A stretch of DNA of 64,000 nucleotides from positions 36,147,683 through 36,211,682 of the forward strand of contig OZ024737.1 in NCBI GenBank assembly GCA_964016875.1. Direction: 5' to 3'. The position numbers and the translations under genes are program-made. This DNA comes from Fallopia convolvulus (Eukaryota > Streptophyta > Magnoliopsida > Caryophyllales > Polygonaceae). The notes below the pieces were generated by a model. That model ran no database searches. It had not been told where the DNA came from and saw nothing but the letters and a program-made list of their open reading frames with translations. Positions within the stretch are counted from its first letter, which is position 1. Each line of letters opens with the position of its first letter. This document shows, one piece after another, positions 20,416 through 33,312 of the stretch.

Positions 20416-21803
20416 TGACGAGCACTTTTACGTCGTTATAAAAGCACTGTCAAAGAAAATTCCTAACTTCCTAACCTAAGTATAGTGGAAGCAAGGATCA
20501 AACCCACAAGGACTCAGATTATTCGTATTTATTTAATATTACTAAGCAGAAGGGGTTTTTTTGTGATTGCAAACTAAAATTTAAGTAATTAAACTAATTA
20601 ATCAAAGCAAGTAAAGTAAATTGAGATTCTAATATGGAGAAAAGCGCCCAACTAGTTTCGTATCCATTGCATACATGAGTTTTGATCATCGATTTTCCTT
20701 ATTTCAATTTCCCTTGACTAATCTATTGTGAATTTATGAATTCAAACTTATTGTGGTTGTTAATATACACCGTCTTTAACAACCTTTTAATCAATTAACC
20801 TAGAAAACCTTCTATGTCAAGTTGATCATGCAATTAAGTTCAAAGCATTCAATAGAAACAATATTCATGAATTCCACCGTCTATTCACGAAGTCTTGTGA
20901 TTAAATTCTCCGCCTTTGATTAACCTTAATATACACCGTCTTTAAGTTTAATCAAAGGATCCATCCATGAATAATCAAATTTCACCGTCTATTTAATTAT
21001 TCTAGTTGTAGTTCAACCTAGAAGTAGAATAGGTGATCAAGCTATACTAATCCTAAGTGAATTTAATCAATTAAGCATGGAGAGATTCAATCTAGTCAAG
21101 GAAAACTAAAATAACTCAAATCTCACAAACGATCATGCACACAACTTCAACTAACTAGTTGGACATGAGAAATTTAGCTAGAAATCGACATTAAAGAGAA
21201 ATCAAACTTACAAAAGTCCAATTGATCTTCAATTGCAAAAACTAGGGTTTGTCTCCCACAAATCTCCAAATTGCATAAAACTCCAAAAGATAGCATAATC
21301 CTAAAAATAAATCTAAGGAAAGTATTTATATCAAGCTAAAAATATCCAAAAGATCCGAAAATATCCAAATAAACACTTATAAAGTCGGCCCATTAGGTCT
21401 CGCGGAAGCCCAAATTAGCGTCGCACAAACGCCGCTGAGCGCGGTTTACACCTTCCCAGAGCGCGGTCGCGCTCCCTTTGTAACCGCCCGCGCCGACGCC
21501 GCAGTAACTTCTTCCTCTTGGCGCGGTCTTGACTTGTGCTCCGCGGTTTAGTCCCTTCATCTCTTTTCTTGTAATTCTTGCCTCGGGTCTTCACTTCCAA
21601 TGCTCCTTACACGTCCCGAGATCCGTCTTAAACTTTCCATCTACCGTCTCCCACCATCCGACCTGCAATTACGCACAAAGACGCGTAGATTCTGAACTAA
21701 ACGAAAATAAAACCTAATCTAAACTTAGAATGAAATCCTAACTAAAAATGCATAAAACGAGAATAAAAACATGCTCTAACAACTACATCTATATGCTCTA
21801 TCA
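20416..21803 (-). repeat. 5' LTR of the Athila-type element (1388 bp)
   Basis: In sense it starts TGATAGAGCATATAG at 21803 and ends in TCA at 20416, next to AATT and the PBS. It is the full-length version of the truncated 3' LTR. It carries the GC-rich block at about 21410-21560. The small frames at 21415-21600 and 21529-21717 recur at 10524-10826 and are not genes. Confidence 0.9.
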
Positions 21804-22019
21804 CTTACCGTTGAAGATGATGATGTACAATTATATAATATTTAAATTTTTTCTATAAAAAAATAGTAGATCATTGTACATAAGAGATATTATGTATGAA
21901 TAGTTTCATACTTGTCATTGGAAAAAAATAATGATACATATTAAAGATGATGATGTACAATTATATAATATTTAAATTGTCCATAAAAAAGTAGTAGATT
22001 ATTGTATATTAATAACAAT
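21804..22019. repeat. AT-rich spacer with an imperfect 75-bp duplication
   Basis: AAGATGATGATGTACAATTA and the following AT-rich bases occur near 21814 and again near 21944. No gene. Confidence 0.5.
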
Positions 22020-22815
22020 ATTAAAGATGATGAATGGCGCTCCCTTTTTGCCACAACTCTTTGATGGATTTGGCGGTGGAGGAATGCTAAGGCGTTTACT
22101 GACGTGCTTAGTATCGAAGATAAGGCTAGTTTTATCATGGATCGTGCGCATGAATATCAAAGAGTTACAGGTAATAATTTCCCTTAGATAGTTCAATTCC
22201 AAAAAATAATGCAGGGGATTGCTTGGGAAAAGCCACTGGAAGGTTGGGTCAAACTTAACACAGATGGAGTTGTCATAGACGAAACAGAGCTGCTACAGGT
22301 GGAGTGCTAAGAGATGAAGAGGGAAGCTGGTTAATCGATTTTGTTCATCATATTGGGTCGTGCTCGCCTGCTCGGTCCCTATGGCGGAACTTTGGGGAAT
22401 GCAGAATGGTCTATAATTGACTTGGGAAAGGGACTTCAAGAAGGTTTTAGTGGAATTTGATTCTCAACTTATTATTAATTTGCTTATAGTTCTAATGTTA
22501 AGAATTGTCATCTTTTATGTAGCCTGGTTAAACAATGCCAAGGCTTTATTAGTAGGGATTGGACCATCCGATTCCGACATGTGTACCTTGAGGCAAATTT
22601 GGTTGCGAATTGTCTCGCGTCTTATGCTTTTTCATATCCGTTAGGTCTTAATGTATTGCTTGTCCCACCTGAGGGGATTAATTTATTTCTGCTTGATGAT
22701 GTAAGGGGTCGGGATATCCCCCGCTTGAGTACTACTTAGTCTATTTTTATTATTAATAATAAAATGCCCCCTTGAGGGGCTGGAGAGTGCCGCCTCTCCT
22801 ACTACCAAAAAAAAT
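22020..22815 (+). pseudogene. 3' end of a LINE (L1-type) with RNase H remnant
   Basis: Broken frames encode pieces typical of the plant LINE C-terminal RNase H: GWVKLNTDGV near 22236-22265, then GVLRDEEGSW, VEFDSQL, and further on a HVYLEANLVANCLAS segment (about 22590-22620). After a stop come a GC-rich hairpin around CCCCCTTGAGGGGC (22767-22780) and an A-rich tail near 22803-22818. The element is truncated at its 5' end, as usual for LINEs, and interrupted by several frameshifts and stops. Confidence 0.75.
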
Positions 22816-23157
22816 AAAAATAGTAATATTATTATATTATATATTTTTAAGGATTGTAAATACTAAAACGAAGAAAAGGCAAAGAAGTAAATTTAAAAAT
22901 TAAGATGCCTATGTGGCATAGTTAGATGAGTGACAAATAGGATAGAGAGATTCGAGTTTAGTAATAGTATATAGATTATGTAAATTATTATAAAAAAGTT
23001 TGACATTATTTATTCAAGTAATGCCACGTGGCGCAATTTTTTCAACATACATGGTTTCTGGTTTATAATGTATTAGGTAGATACCGTGAATCATCCCTTA
23101 ACTCATATTTGATTAATCAAGTTTTTTATTTGATTTTTTTATAGATAACTGTTCTAT
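22816..23157. other. AT-rich DNA, nothing recognised
   Basis: Low-complexity AT-rich sequence between the LINE tail and the solo LTR. It ends with the TCTAT target duplication at 23153-23157. Confidence 0.5.
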
Positions 23158-23777
23158 TGTAATAATTGTGGTTTTTGAGGATATTTTTGAATTTTTCTCG
23201 GATATCCTTTTAACTTTTTTGTTCGTTTTAACGCTTAATCCAATATTTTGTTGGAGATTAAATCCTAGAAAATTCTTGGTGATATCCTAAAATCACAAAG
23301 AAATGATTTTATGGATCGGTGTGAATTTAAGGACTTTTCAGTGGAAAAAGAATATTTATTGGATAAGCCGTCTTTTTAATTATGTACTGTAAAGGATTTA
23401 AAATACGAAACGGAAGCCTTAAAAATTAAAGGTAGCGAGATAAAATCATGGTAAATTGGTTTTATTGGTCTACATAATTTACGGGACGTTTTGTATTTAG
23501 TAAGTTTTTCCATCAAAGGTACATAATTTTACCGCTTTAACGCGAGCCCCGTTCCGAGACGGGTTTTGTTTTAAAACTCATCTCTTCTTGTCTTAATTAG
23601 GAAGGAACTATAGAGAGAGGGATAAGGATGGCAGATCATTCTGCCTTGTCAAAGTCTACAAAGTCGGTCTCCAAAGAAAGGAACCAGCGAGAGTTTTGGA
23701 CGGAACGACGACAGACTGGGAGAAAGAATTCAGCTTCACCGCCGGCTACTTTCCCTTCCACCTCCATCTTCATCTTC

Positions 23778-23808
<31 letters not shown>

Positions 23809-25955
23809 CTTCTTCTTTATGGGCTAGTGGCTGCTTTTATAAACCAAAACCAACGAGAGAGTGAGGAGCGACGTACGCGGGAGAAGAATACATCACACCG
23901 GTCATCTTCTTCGCCTCGCCAAAGTGACGCCGCCGGCGACCACCAGGCCCTCTGTCCACCAACCACCACGGGAGCCACCGTCGGGAAAATCCCAGCCACC
24001 CTTGGGCTCGGGGATCGAGCCACTATCGAGCCAAACGAGCCATGGGCTCGAGTGAAGGTATATACGATCGAAATTAATTAGCGGGTTAGTTGCGGAGCCA
24101 CCGTAAGGGACTTTCGGTTCCGCTTTGCTAATTATATTTATGGTTTTTATGATATTGATGCTGATACGGTCCCATAGGTTCAAACCGCTCGTGAAACGGA
24201 CGTCCGGATCTTCAGTTATAGTGAATACATGTTTTGACATCGATTGGCAGGTAAAGGACTTCGGATAATTACTCGGGGTTCGTTGTTAATCCGTTTGATC
24301 CGAGATTTGGTCACCTTTAAGAACTGTTGCTAATGAACAATTTTTATTTAGAAAATTATTTCAAAAGTGAAGCGGATAATTAGTTATAATTCCGCCAAGA
24401 TGGCTCCTTAAAGCATAATAACTAAGGATTTATTATATATCGATATTCGGAAATTAAATCGTTTATCGATTAGGAAGTTGTAGAATTTGAGTATACAACT
24501 AAGAAGTGTTTCCGTGAGCTCGTTGTTGAGAAATCCTTTTGTTATATTTGGCAGAAGGGTGATAAAGATTACTGTTGGAATTGCTAAGGACATTGATCAC
24601 GCCTTCTAAGGCAAGTGGACGGTTCTCTCTTGCATTATTGTTATTAAATGAGGAATTGAATCCCATTTAATATTTGTGATGAGAATAACTTGTGTGCTTA
24701 ATAAAAGATAATAGGTTGTTATATTTGTTAGAAATAATGACCATATTGTTTATTCAGTTTCGCGCTAGAACTGGATTTAGGTCCGTTATGTGTGACCTTG
24801 TATGTTGTCTCATGCTGAGACATTGTTGTGAAGTAAGTTAATTTCAGGGGTAGGAGTCGAGTCTCCGATGACCTCTTTATAACACAGTCTATGTTGGGAG
24901 GTTTAGCTTGCTATCATATCCCAACATTCGGGTCATGATCGACTCATACCTCACTCAACGCTGGAGGATGTGTTTGTGCACTCTAGCTAAGTGCAAATTG
25001 GTACTAGGTGTTCGTCAATGATCATGGACTTCATCCCTCTCATCTTGACGTCTCCATGCACATGCGGATTCTTGGCGGTTTCAGTCGATTAAAAGTTACC
25101 AACATGTTTGTAAAAAGTTAAGTAATATAAGATAAGTGTGTTAGGCACATTAATGTACCGGATGGTTAGTCTATTCGATAACCATTCTTGCTCCCGGTTA
25201 TGAATGATTCTTAATCAAACTTTGATTAAGTTAATCTGAATAGTCGATGGAGGCTTTTCAAAATGTTAATGTGATTAATATGAGTTCCCAACAATTGTTT
25301 ATGCTTCTTAAAGAAACCACAAGCGGTGGTGTTCTCTCTCTTGATTATGCAAGTCTCCTTCTTATTCTCTATAGGACTGCTAACTGTTGGATCATAATTT
25401 GAGTATATTCGGATTTTGATGTCAATATGTTTAGTTACAATAATAAGATCCAAGTTAGTTCCCCCGCTTGCTTAGTCTTTCATTAGACTAACCCGTCCAT
25501 CTTCTTTTCTTTTATATGGTCGGCTGGTGTCCACCGTTGGTTTACGTCACATCAGGTTCTTCTTGGAAGTTGATTCAAGAGGCAGATTCAGAGGTTTGAA
25601 GCTCCAAAAGTTGAAGAGAGGTTTCCAATGGCTATAATTGAGTGAAGATCATGGTTGAACTATTTCAAAGCGAAGCTGGGTTTCAGAAATAATAACTTAA
25701 GAAAGACTGGATGAAGATTTTGTTTAAATAGAAGGTTGTTCTATTTATTTACTAATTCTTTTTAAGTTAAGGCTTGTATAAGACCTTTTATTCTCTTTTC
25801 CGCTGTAAAGTTTTACTTAATTTTGTTAGGTTTTAAATGGTTTCTTTTACCTTGTTCTAGTATGTTCTGTCAGGTTAAAGCCTTGGGTAATTCTGGTTTA
25901 GTCCTAATCAGGGTTACTGGCGGTAATACCTCTAGGGTAGGAAGGGGGTGTTACA
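23158..25955. mobile_element. Solo LTR (2.8 kb), TSD TCTAT
   Basis: Starts TGTAATAATTGTGG, ends GGGGGTGTTACA, flanked by TCTAT at 23153-23157 and 25956-25960. It is about 85-90% identical by eye to 28641-31356. A CTT/TTC microsatellite lies at 23780-23817. Frames such as 23628-23864 and 23902-24240 are not conserved as protein between the two copies and are not called. The family resembles long Ty3/Gypsy LTRs; no internal region is left. Confidence 0.85.
23780..23817. repeat. TTC microsatellite
   Basis: About 12 uninterrupted TTC units inside the solo LTR; the sister LTR at 28641 has only a short interrupted version near 29205-29230. Confidence 0.85.
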
Positions 25956-25960
25956 TCTAT

Positions 25961-26199
25961 TTACTTATGTTATATTTCATCCGATTTAAAATAAGTTCCA
26001 TTCTACCGTTTAACACACAATTTTAGAAAAGCTATTAACTAAACTCAATAAAAATATGATTTAATAACAAAATTCACAACTCATTCTTGATTAATTGTTT
26101 TTTTAATAACAAAAGTACTTAACCATTAAAACATAAATAAATTATCTAACAAAAACATACCATCTATATAAACTAGGGCAACAGTAAAGGATGAATATG
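25961..26199. other. AT-rich DNA, nothing recognised
   Basis: Short AT-rich stretch between the solo LTR and the start of the Copia remnant. Confidence 0.4.
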
Positions 26200-26249
26200 T
26201 ATGCTTTACGACGAGAGAATAATCATGCTTGATTGACTAAAACCAAGAT

Positions 26250-26997
26250 GAATAAGATATTAAGTCAATTCCATATTCCATTGTCTACTTGCTTGTTTTA
26301 ACCCATATAGAGACCTCTTAAGATGACAAGCTTGACCTAGTTGTTCTTTTACTTCTTTATCATCTCCCAGTGGGGAAGCATGTACACTTCCTTATCCAAA
26401 TAACCATGCAAAAATGCATTATAAATGTCAAGTTGATGAATATCCCACCTCCTAGCTGATGCTAAAGCCAAAAAGCACTCTTATAGTGGTAAATTTTGCA
26501 ATAGGAGAGAAAGTTTATTTGTAATCTTTATCCTTAACCTGATTCTACCCTTTAGCCACAAGTCGATCTTTAAATCTCTTACTCTGTTCATTAGGCCGAA
26601 ACTTGATTTTGTAAATCCACTTAGAACCAATAGCCTTCTTAATAGGAGGTGATGTTGTAAGTTTCCAAGTAGAATTGTTTTCCAAATCTTCTAACTCTTT
26701 GTGCATTGTTGAAACCCAATTAGGATCTTGTTTTGCTTGAGCATATGTAGTGGGTTCCATAACATAAAGCACATTGAATAGTGAATGTGTGTAATCATTA
26801 GAATAATCAACAAGATAAGCCTTCGGGCATCTAGTCAAAACGGTTAAGCCTTTTGGGTAGTACCCAGAGGTCCCGTCTCTCATGGGCAGTACCCTCACCA
26901 AAAAAAGAACAATCAACAAGATCAGTTGAGAAAACCACATGCAAAGCTTGAGAAAATTGATCATCATGTGATATATGTCTACTAGGCAAAGGAGCAT
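26250..26997 (-). pseudogene. Copia reverse transcriptase, N-terminal remnant
   Basis: The frame at 26997-26545 carries the standard Copia RT entry: EPTTYAQAKQDPNW, LEDLENNSTWKL, AIGSKWIYKIKF and RLVAKG. Beyond the stop, broken pieces continue to about 26250 (HQLDI, NAFLHGYLDKEVYML, SLYGLKQASRQW). The YVDD active site is not present, so the domain ends before the palm motif. Confidence 0.75.
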
Positions 26998-26999
26998 GA

Positions 27000-28640
27000 T
27001 GATAATCTTGCAAGTGAGCAGGAGTTTTAATCACTCTAGTTGACCTTCTTGCAACAGGACAATGCTCAACATGATTACTTAAATCAGGAAGATGTTCTAC
27101 AATTTTGCTTGAATCAGAAATATGCTTAGCAAGATGACTAGAATCAGAAACATAGGAAGAAGAAATTCCTAAACTTGCTAATGTATGAGAAGCACCTACC
27201 TTTTGTGGAACACTAGTTGATCAAACTTGAATTTCAAAAGAATGATCTAGTCCTGTGTATCTAGATGGTGTGTGCTGAGTAAGAAACCTGCTAGACTGAG
27301 AAGTGACTAGGAATTGATCTTCTTCACCAAAAGAAATCAATGGCAAGGACTGTGAATCATTATCTTGTGGACTTGGTGGAGTTGATTGAAAGGAAAACAG
27401 TTCTCTCTAAAAGCTAAATGGTTTGCCGCATACACCTTTTTTGTTGCCAGATGCCCAAATCTAACACCTTGTAGGCTTTTTGACCCGGAGGATAAGAAAG
27501 GAGAACACATCTATTAGACACATCTTCAAACTTCCCTTCCTAAAATCGTGTTCGTAGTACATAGCATAAACACCCTATTATATGCAGGTTATCATAATTG
27601 GGGTTGTTTATTGCACAAAAGTTGATAAGGTGTCTTTCATTGTAACACAAAAGAGGGTAGCAAATTTATCAGATATGTTGCTAATAAACACAGTCACCCC
27701 GGAACCCAATTGGCAATCCTGAATGTAACTTTATGGCTCTGGTTGTTTCTATAAGATGTCGATGTTTCCTTTCGACTCTACCGTTTTGTTTTGGTACTCT
27801 TGGTTAAGATCTTTGATGAATAATCCCTTTTCTTTTCAATAAGTTAGAAACATATATAACCCTGTACAAACTCAGTACCATTGTTTGTTCTCAAAACTTT
27901 AACTCTTGTATCAAATTGTGTTTCTACATAAGCAATAAAATCAACAATCAACCTCGGAACTTGTTGCTTATTATTGACAAAAAATGTCTAAGTATCCCTT
28001 CAATTATCATCAATAACTGTAAAGAAGTAATTTGCTCCACAATAAGCTTGAATTCAAGGACCCAAAGGTCCATGTGAACAAGCTTAAAAACTTTAAAATC
28101 GTGAGATAAACTGTAATAAAAAGAATCCTTACATTGTTTAGCTAGAACACAAGCATCACAATTAAGACCTTTTAACTATCTATAATCAATAGTTGCAAGA
28201 TGTTTCATCTTTGATAGTGAAATATGCCCAAGTCTGGCATGAAACAACACCATGTTCCCTTTATTACAAACAATGTCAAAGACTTATTTCCTATTACATT
28301 CCTCTGTAGAACATGATATCCTACATGATCTATATCTTACTCATACTTTGTATTTCCATCTCCATGAATCTTGTAAGGACCTCCTTGCTTTCTTCCAACA
28401 TCAAGTACTTCATTAGTTGTAAGGACCTATAACACACAGCCATGAGATCCAAATAGAAATACACATTTCTCATTTGTTAGTAGCTGAGATACAAAAATTA
28501 AATTGTGCTTGAAGGAAGGTAAATACAACACATTATGCAAAACCAGTTTAGTTGACACCCTAATATTTCCATGATACTGAACAAACTAAGAAGATCCATC
28601 AGGCAGACTAATTCTTGTTGGCTTTACTAGACTTTGCAAC
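27000..28640 (-). pseudogene. Copia integrase and linker remnant
   Basis: Multiply frameshifted. The clearest motif is PKQNGRVERKHRHLIETT at about 27730-27800 (integrase region around the catalytic Glu), with a degraded zinc-binding segment near 28100-28160. Ser-rich linker sequence occupies 27050-27400. No long open frame remains. Confidence 0.6.
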
Positions 28641-31356
28641 TGTAATAAATGCGGTTTTTGAGGATATTTTTGAATTTTTCTCGGATACCGTTTTAACGCT
28701 TAATCCAATATTTTTGTTGGAGATTAAATCCTAGAAAATTCTTGGTGATATCCTAAAATCACAAAGAAATGATTTTATGGATCGGTGTGAATTCTAGGAT
28801 TTTTCGGTGGAAGAAGAATATTTATTGGATAAGCCGTCTTTTTAATTATGTACCGGAAAGGCTTTAAAATACGAAACGGAAGCCTTAAAAATTGAAGGTA
28901 GCAAGATAAAATCATGAAAAATTGATTTTATTGGTCTACATAATTTACGGGACGTTTTTCGTTTAGTGAATTTTCCCACCCGAGGTACATAATTTTACCG
29001 CTTTAACGCGAGTCCCGTTACGAGACGGATTTTTGTTTTAAACCGCCTCTTTCTCATTTGCTTAATTACGAAGGAATTCAAGTCACAAGCATATCTTCAA
29101 TTGGCTCGTCAAAGTCTAACAAAACAGAGAGAAAGGACGGAACGACGACTGGCTCGGGAGAAAGAATTCGGCCATCACCGCCGACAATTTTCTCAGCTTC
29201 TCCTCCACCATCTTCTTCCTCCTTCTTCCTCTTGGGTTGTTGGGTGCTGCTGCTGCACAAAGAAAGCAGAACCACGAGCTGAATCGGGTCGGAACACCGG
29301 GCCGGGAGATAGGATTCAACGACGGACTCGTGAGCTCGTCACCGCCAGCGCTTGTCTTCTTGCCCCGTCAAACGTCGTCGCCGGCGAGCGGTAGCCCATC
29401 CGACCACCACCCACCGCAAGTACTGCCGCCGGACAATACTCGACCACCCTCGGGCTCGGGGATCGGTCCATGATCGAGCCGAACGAGCCATGGGTTCGAG
29501 TAAAGGTATATATGATCGAAATTAATTAGCGGTTTGGTTGCGGAGCCACCGTAAGGGCCTTTCGGTGCCACTTTGCTAATTAAATTTATGGTTTTTATAC
29601 GTTGATACGGTTCTACAGGTTCGAACCGCTCGTGAAACGGATGTCCGGATCTTCCGTTATAGCGAAGACAAGTTTTGGATACCGATTGTCAAGTAAAGGA
29701 CTTCGGATAATTACTTGGGATTCGTCGTTAATCCGTTTGAGCTGAAATTTGGTAATCTTTTAGAATTGTTGCTGATGAACAATTTTTATTTAGAAAATTG
29801 TTTCAAAAGTGAATCGGATAATTAGTTATAATTCCGCCAAGATGGCTCCTTGAAGCATGATAACTAAGGATTCACTATATATCGATATTCGGAAATTAAA
29901 TCGTTTATCGATTAGGAAGTTGTAGGAGTTGAGAATACAACTAAGAGGTGTTTCTGTGAACTCGTTGTTGAAAATCCTTTTGTTATATTTGTCAGAGGGA
30001 TGATACAGATTATTGTTGGAATTACTAAGGACGTCGAGCACGCCTTCTAAGGCAAGTGGACGATTCTCTCTTGCGTTATTGTTATTAAATGAGGAAATGG
30101 GATCCCATTTAATATTTGCGTTGGGAACAGCTTGTATGATTAATAAAATATGATAGGTCGTTATATTTGTTAGAAATAATGACCATGTTGCTTATTCAGT
30201 TTCGCGTTAGAACTGGATTTAGGTCCGTTATGTGTGACCATGTTTGTTGTCTCATGCTGAGACATTATTGTTAAGTAAGTTAGTTTTTCAGGGGTAGGAG
30301 CCGAGGCTCCGATGACCTCTTTATAACAAAGTCTATGTTGGGAGGTTTAGCTCGTTACTATCATATCCCAACATTCGGGTCATGACTCATACCTCACTCA
30401 ACGCTAGAAGAGGTGTCTGTGCACTCTAGCTAAGTGCAAAATTGGTACTAGGTGTTCGTCAATGATCATGGATTTCATCCCTCTCATCTTGACGTCTCCA
30501 TGTACAGGTGGATTCTCTGCGGTTTTAGCCGCTTAAAAGTTACCAACATGTATGTGAAAAGTTCTGAAAGTAATAAAGATAAGTGCGTTAGGCACATTAA
30601 TATACCCGAATGGTTAGTCTATTCGATAACCATTCTTGCTTCCGGTTATGAAGGATTCTTAATCAAACTTTGATTAAGTTAATCTGAATAGTCGATGGAG
30701 GCTTTTCAAAATTTTATGTGATGAATATGAGTTCCCAACAATTGTTTATGCTTCTTAAAAGAAACCACAAGCGGTGGTGTTCTCTCTTGAAGATACACGT
30801 CTCCTTCTTATTCTCTATAATACTGCTAACTGTTGGATCATAATCCGAGTCTATTTGGATTTTGGATGCCAATATGTTTAGTTACAACCATAAGAACCAA
30901 GTTAGAATCTCCGCTTGCTAGTCTATCATTAGACTAACCCGTCCATTTTCTTTTCTTTTATTTGGTTGGCTGGTGTCCACCGTTGGTTTACGACACATCA
31001 GATATTTCTTGGAAGTTGATGCAAGAGGCGGATTCAGAAGTTGGAAGCTCCAGAAGTTGAAGAAAGATTTCCAATGGCTATACTTGAGGGAAGATCAGGG
31101 TTGAACTACTTCAAAGTGAAGCTGAGTTTCAGATTTAAGAACTCAAGGAAGACATGATGAAGATTTTATTCAAGTAGAAGATTGTTATGTTTATTTAATC
31201 TTTTTGGGTTAAGATTTGTATAAGACCAATTGTATGTATTCCGCTGTAATGTTTCTTTTAGTTGTTCAGTCAGTTTAAAGCCTTGGGTAGCTTCGGTTTA
31301 GTCTTAATCGGGGTTACTGGCGGTAATGCCTCCAGGGTAAGTAAGGGGGTGTTACA
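28641..31356. mobile_element. Solo LTR (2.7 kb) inserted in the Copia remnant
   Basis: Starts TGTAATAAATGCGG, ends GGGGGTGTTACA. Flanks are GCAAC (28636-28640) and GTAAC (31357-31361), a 5-bp target duplication with one substitution. Same family as 23158-25955. Frames within it are not called. Confidence 0.8.
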
Positions 31357-31507
31357 GTAACTCATCAAACAAACTCTTATCAAAACAGACATGATCAAGT
31401 TCTCCTAAATCAACTATTCATACAAGCTGACTCATATTCCTAATAAGACCATCTGGTAAAAATATCCTGCAAAGCTAAAGGAATTGACATGTCCATGGCT
31501 TGGCCCT

Positions 31508-32217
31508 TCATCCACATGTTTTGCCTTTCATTGCTCGCATGAATTCCTGTATAGTAGCATTAATCAAAGAAATATTTGTCTTGGTAATCTCGATAGCATC
31601 CTCTATATCAAGTGGTGTGTTGCAATCAACATCAACATCTTGAATATTGGCCACCAACTTTCCATTTTCTTGTATCTTGGGACCCTTCCACCTGTCCCTA
31701 TATCCTACTAACTTGAAGCAACTTTTCATAACATGCCATGTTTCATGACTAAAGGAACAAATTTTGTCTAATTTATCATACTTGTTCCTCTTATCATCTT
31801 TCCCATACACAATACCTTCAGCTCTACCATCAGTCTTGTAGTTAAACCCTTGTACATTCCATATCTGCCTTGTCCAACATGATTCCTTGATTTGTTCACA
31901 GCTAGTGCATCATGATTCTAATTACCACCACATGCTATCTCTTTCCATTTTTCAATTTGAAGCAGCATATTAAAAGTACGATTCATAAAAGGAAGTGGAT
32001 CCATAAAGAAGATTTTACTCCTAACTTTCTCAAAAGTATCTGAAAGACCCATGAGAAACTGCATTAACTTCACAGTAGCCTCGTTATCCACTATCCTTTT
32101 CATCAGACCACAAACACATTGCTCAAACACTCCACAATTGCATATAGGAACACCTTCTATGTCATATAACTCATCATAGGCCTTTTTGAGCTTACTATAG
32201 TACGTAGCAACACCCAA
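31508..32217 (-). pseudogene. Copia gag fragments
   Basis: The frame 32217-31918 matches the plant Copia gag domain (YYSKLKKAYDELYD, CNCG-CVCG, LMQFLMGLSDTFEKVRSKIFFMDPLP). Frame 31810-31508 continues with a Cys/His segment (CSFSHETWHVMKSCFKLVGY) that is a degraded CCHC-like knuckle. Further N-terminal gag sequence at 32230-32990 is broken. It would coat element RNA; now inactive. Confidence 0.65.
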
Positions 32218-32998
32218 ATTTTCTTGTCTGATATTGCTAGTTCCCTTTGCAACTGGAACATCAACGGTGCATTAGATACAACAAACCTCGATCTCACAAA
32301 TTTCTTTCCACAATTCCTCATCAGAATTGCACATATATGAAATTCTCAACAATCTCGCTCACCATATAATTGATGATCCATGATATAAACATAAAGTCAC
32401 ATCTTTTCCATCTCTCATAATCCTTTGATTCTCTGTTTGGATTCACATATATTCCAATATTCCATTTATAAAACTTAGCTTCATCTTGGCTCCTAGTGCC
32501 ATTTTAACACTACTGACTACTGCTCCAACTAGCAAAATTAGCCCCATTGAATCGTGTAGCTACCAACTGATTACTAAGATTATCAGTATTTGATATAAAC
32601 AGAGGATCAAAGGCTTTCGAATTACCTCTAATTGGCAGTCTGTACTCCTTCTCTTTTCGTAACCTGGATAAAAGTGAACGCGATCAAAAGCAATGTTCCC
32701 TGTATCTCCTCGTAATTGGCAAACACGATCGCTCCTCGTACGCCTTGTTCATGTACTTCTTGCAAAAAGGAGACATCGATCGCCCTCCCGTTACGGAATT
32801 CTCATCTTCAGCCATCAGATTTCTCTTACCGAAAGTCTCGAAACAATAAGAATTTGTCTCAAAATAACTCAATCAGGTGTCAGATCTCACACTTTGCTTC
32901 GATCTATCCTAGATCCTTGAACCAATGGAAAACATAACTTTCAATCGAACAAGAAGACTTCGAGAAAACAAAAAAAAACAATCAGAATCAACCTGATC

Positions 32999-33010
32999 GC
33001 TCTGATACCA
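32999..33010 (-). other. Copia primer-binding site (tRNA-iMet)
   Basis: The minus strand reads TGGTATCAGAGC, complementary to the initiator tRNA-Met 3' end, next to the LTR terminus at 33012. Confidence 0.75.
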
Positions 33011-33011
33011 T

Positions 33012-33237
33012 ATGAACACTTTAAATCATAATAGAGTTGTAAGAAAATGGTGTGGAGATGCAAGATCGTAATTAAGTAAAGGAGACAAAGCATTTGGGAA
33101 TTTTTTAGTTTATTGATCTCAAGTTGTTACAAATTAAATTGACTAAAGGGCCATATATACAAACTAACACACCTTCTAGTCTAAGCTATTTAACTTCCAA
33201 GCTAGCTCACTAACTAAGACGTGTCTCATAAGTGACA
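33012..33237 (-). repeat. Probable 5' LTR of the decayed Copia element
   Basis: On the minus strand it ends GTGTTCA just before the PBS and holds a TATATATGG box and an AATAAA signal. The outer end is uncertain (TG near 33237), because the second LTR is missing. Confidence 0.45.
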
Positions 33238-33312
33238 CTAAAGACATAACCCTGTATAAATATTAATGACGTTGTTTGGCTACAAAGATCTAAGGAAAAC
33301 AAATTGAGATAG

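Larger units (their letters stand above)
7463..21803 (-). mobile_element. Athila-type Ty3/Gypsy retrotransposon, minus strand, 3' LTR truncated
   Basis: In sense orientation (right to left): 5' LTR 21803-20416, tRNA-Asp PBS, gag, protease-RT-RNase H, integrase, GC-rich spacer, an ATHILA ORF-1-like frame, non-coding region with hairpin/polypurine modules, then a 3' LTR that starts at 10912 and stops at 7463, about 307 bp short. By eye the shared LTR parts differ at about half a dozen positions in 1 kb, so insertion was recent. Pol is frameshifted, so this copy is probably not active. The fourth frame after integrase is the feature that points to Athila; assignment rests on remembered family traits, not a search. 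Confidence 0.85.
26200..33237 (-). mobile_element. Decayed Ty1/Copia retrotransposon, minus strand, truncated in RT
   Basis: In sense (right to left): a short LTR (33237-33012, start approximate), tRNA-iMet primer site at 33010-32999 (TGGTATCAGAGC), gag fragments (32217-31508), integrase remnant (about 28400-27400, with PKQNGRVERKHRH near 27780), then the first half of reverse transcriptase (26997 to about 26250). The rest of RT, RNase H and the 3' LTR are missing. Many stops and frameshifts. A 2.7 kb solo LTR (28641-31356) was inserted into it later. Confidence 0.8.

Noticed and set aside
23628..24240. Possible gene inside the solo LTR (frames of 78-112 residues)
   Set aside because: The sister LTR does not keep these frames, and one contains a pure TTC microsatellite.
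23158..31356. A single 8.2 kb LTR element bounded by the two similar direct repeats
   Set aside because: Each repeat has its own target duplication and the internal DNA belongs to a minus-strand Copia element that continues beyond 31356.
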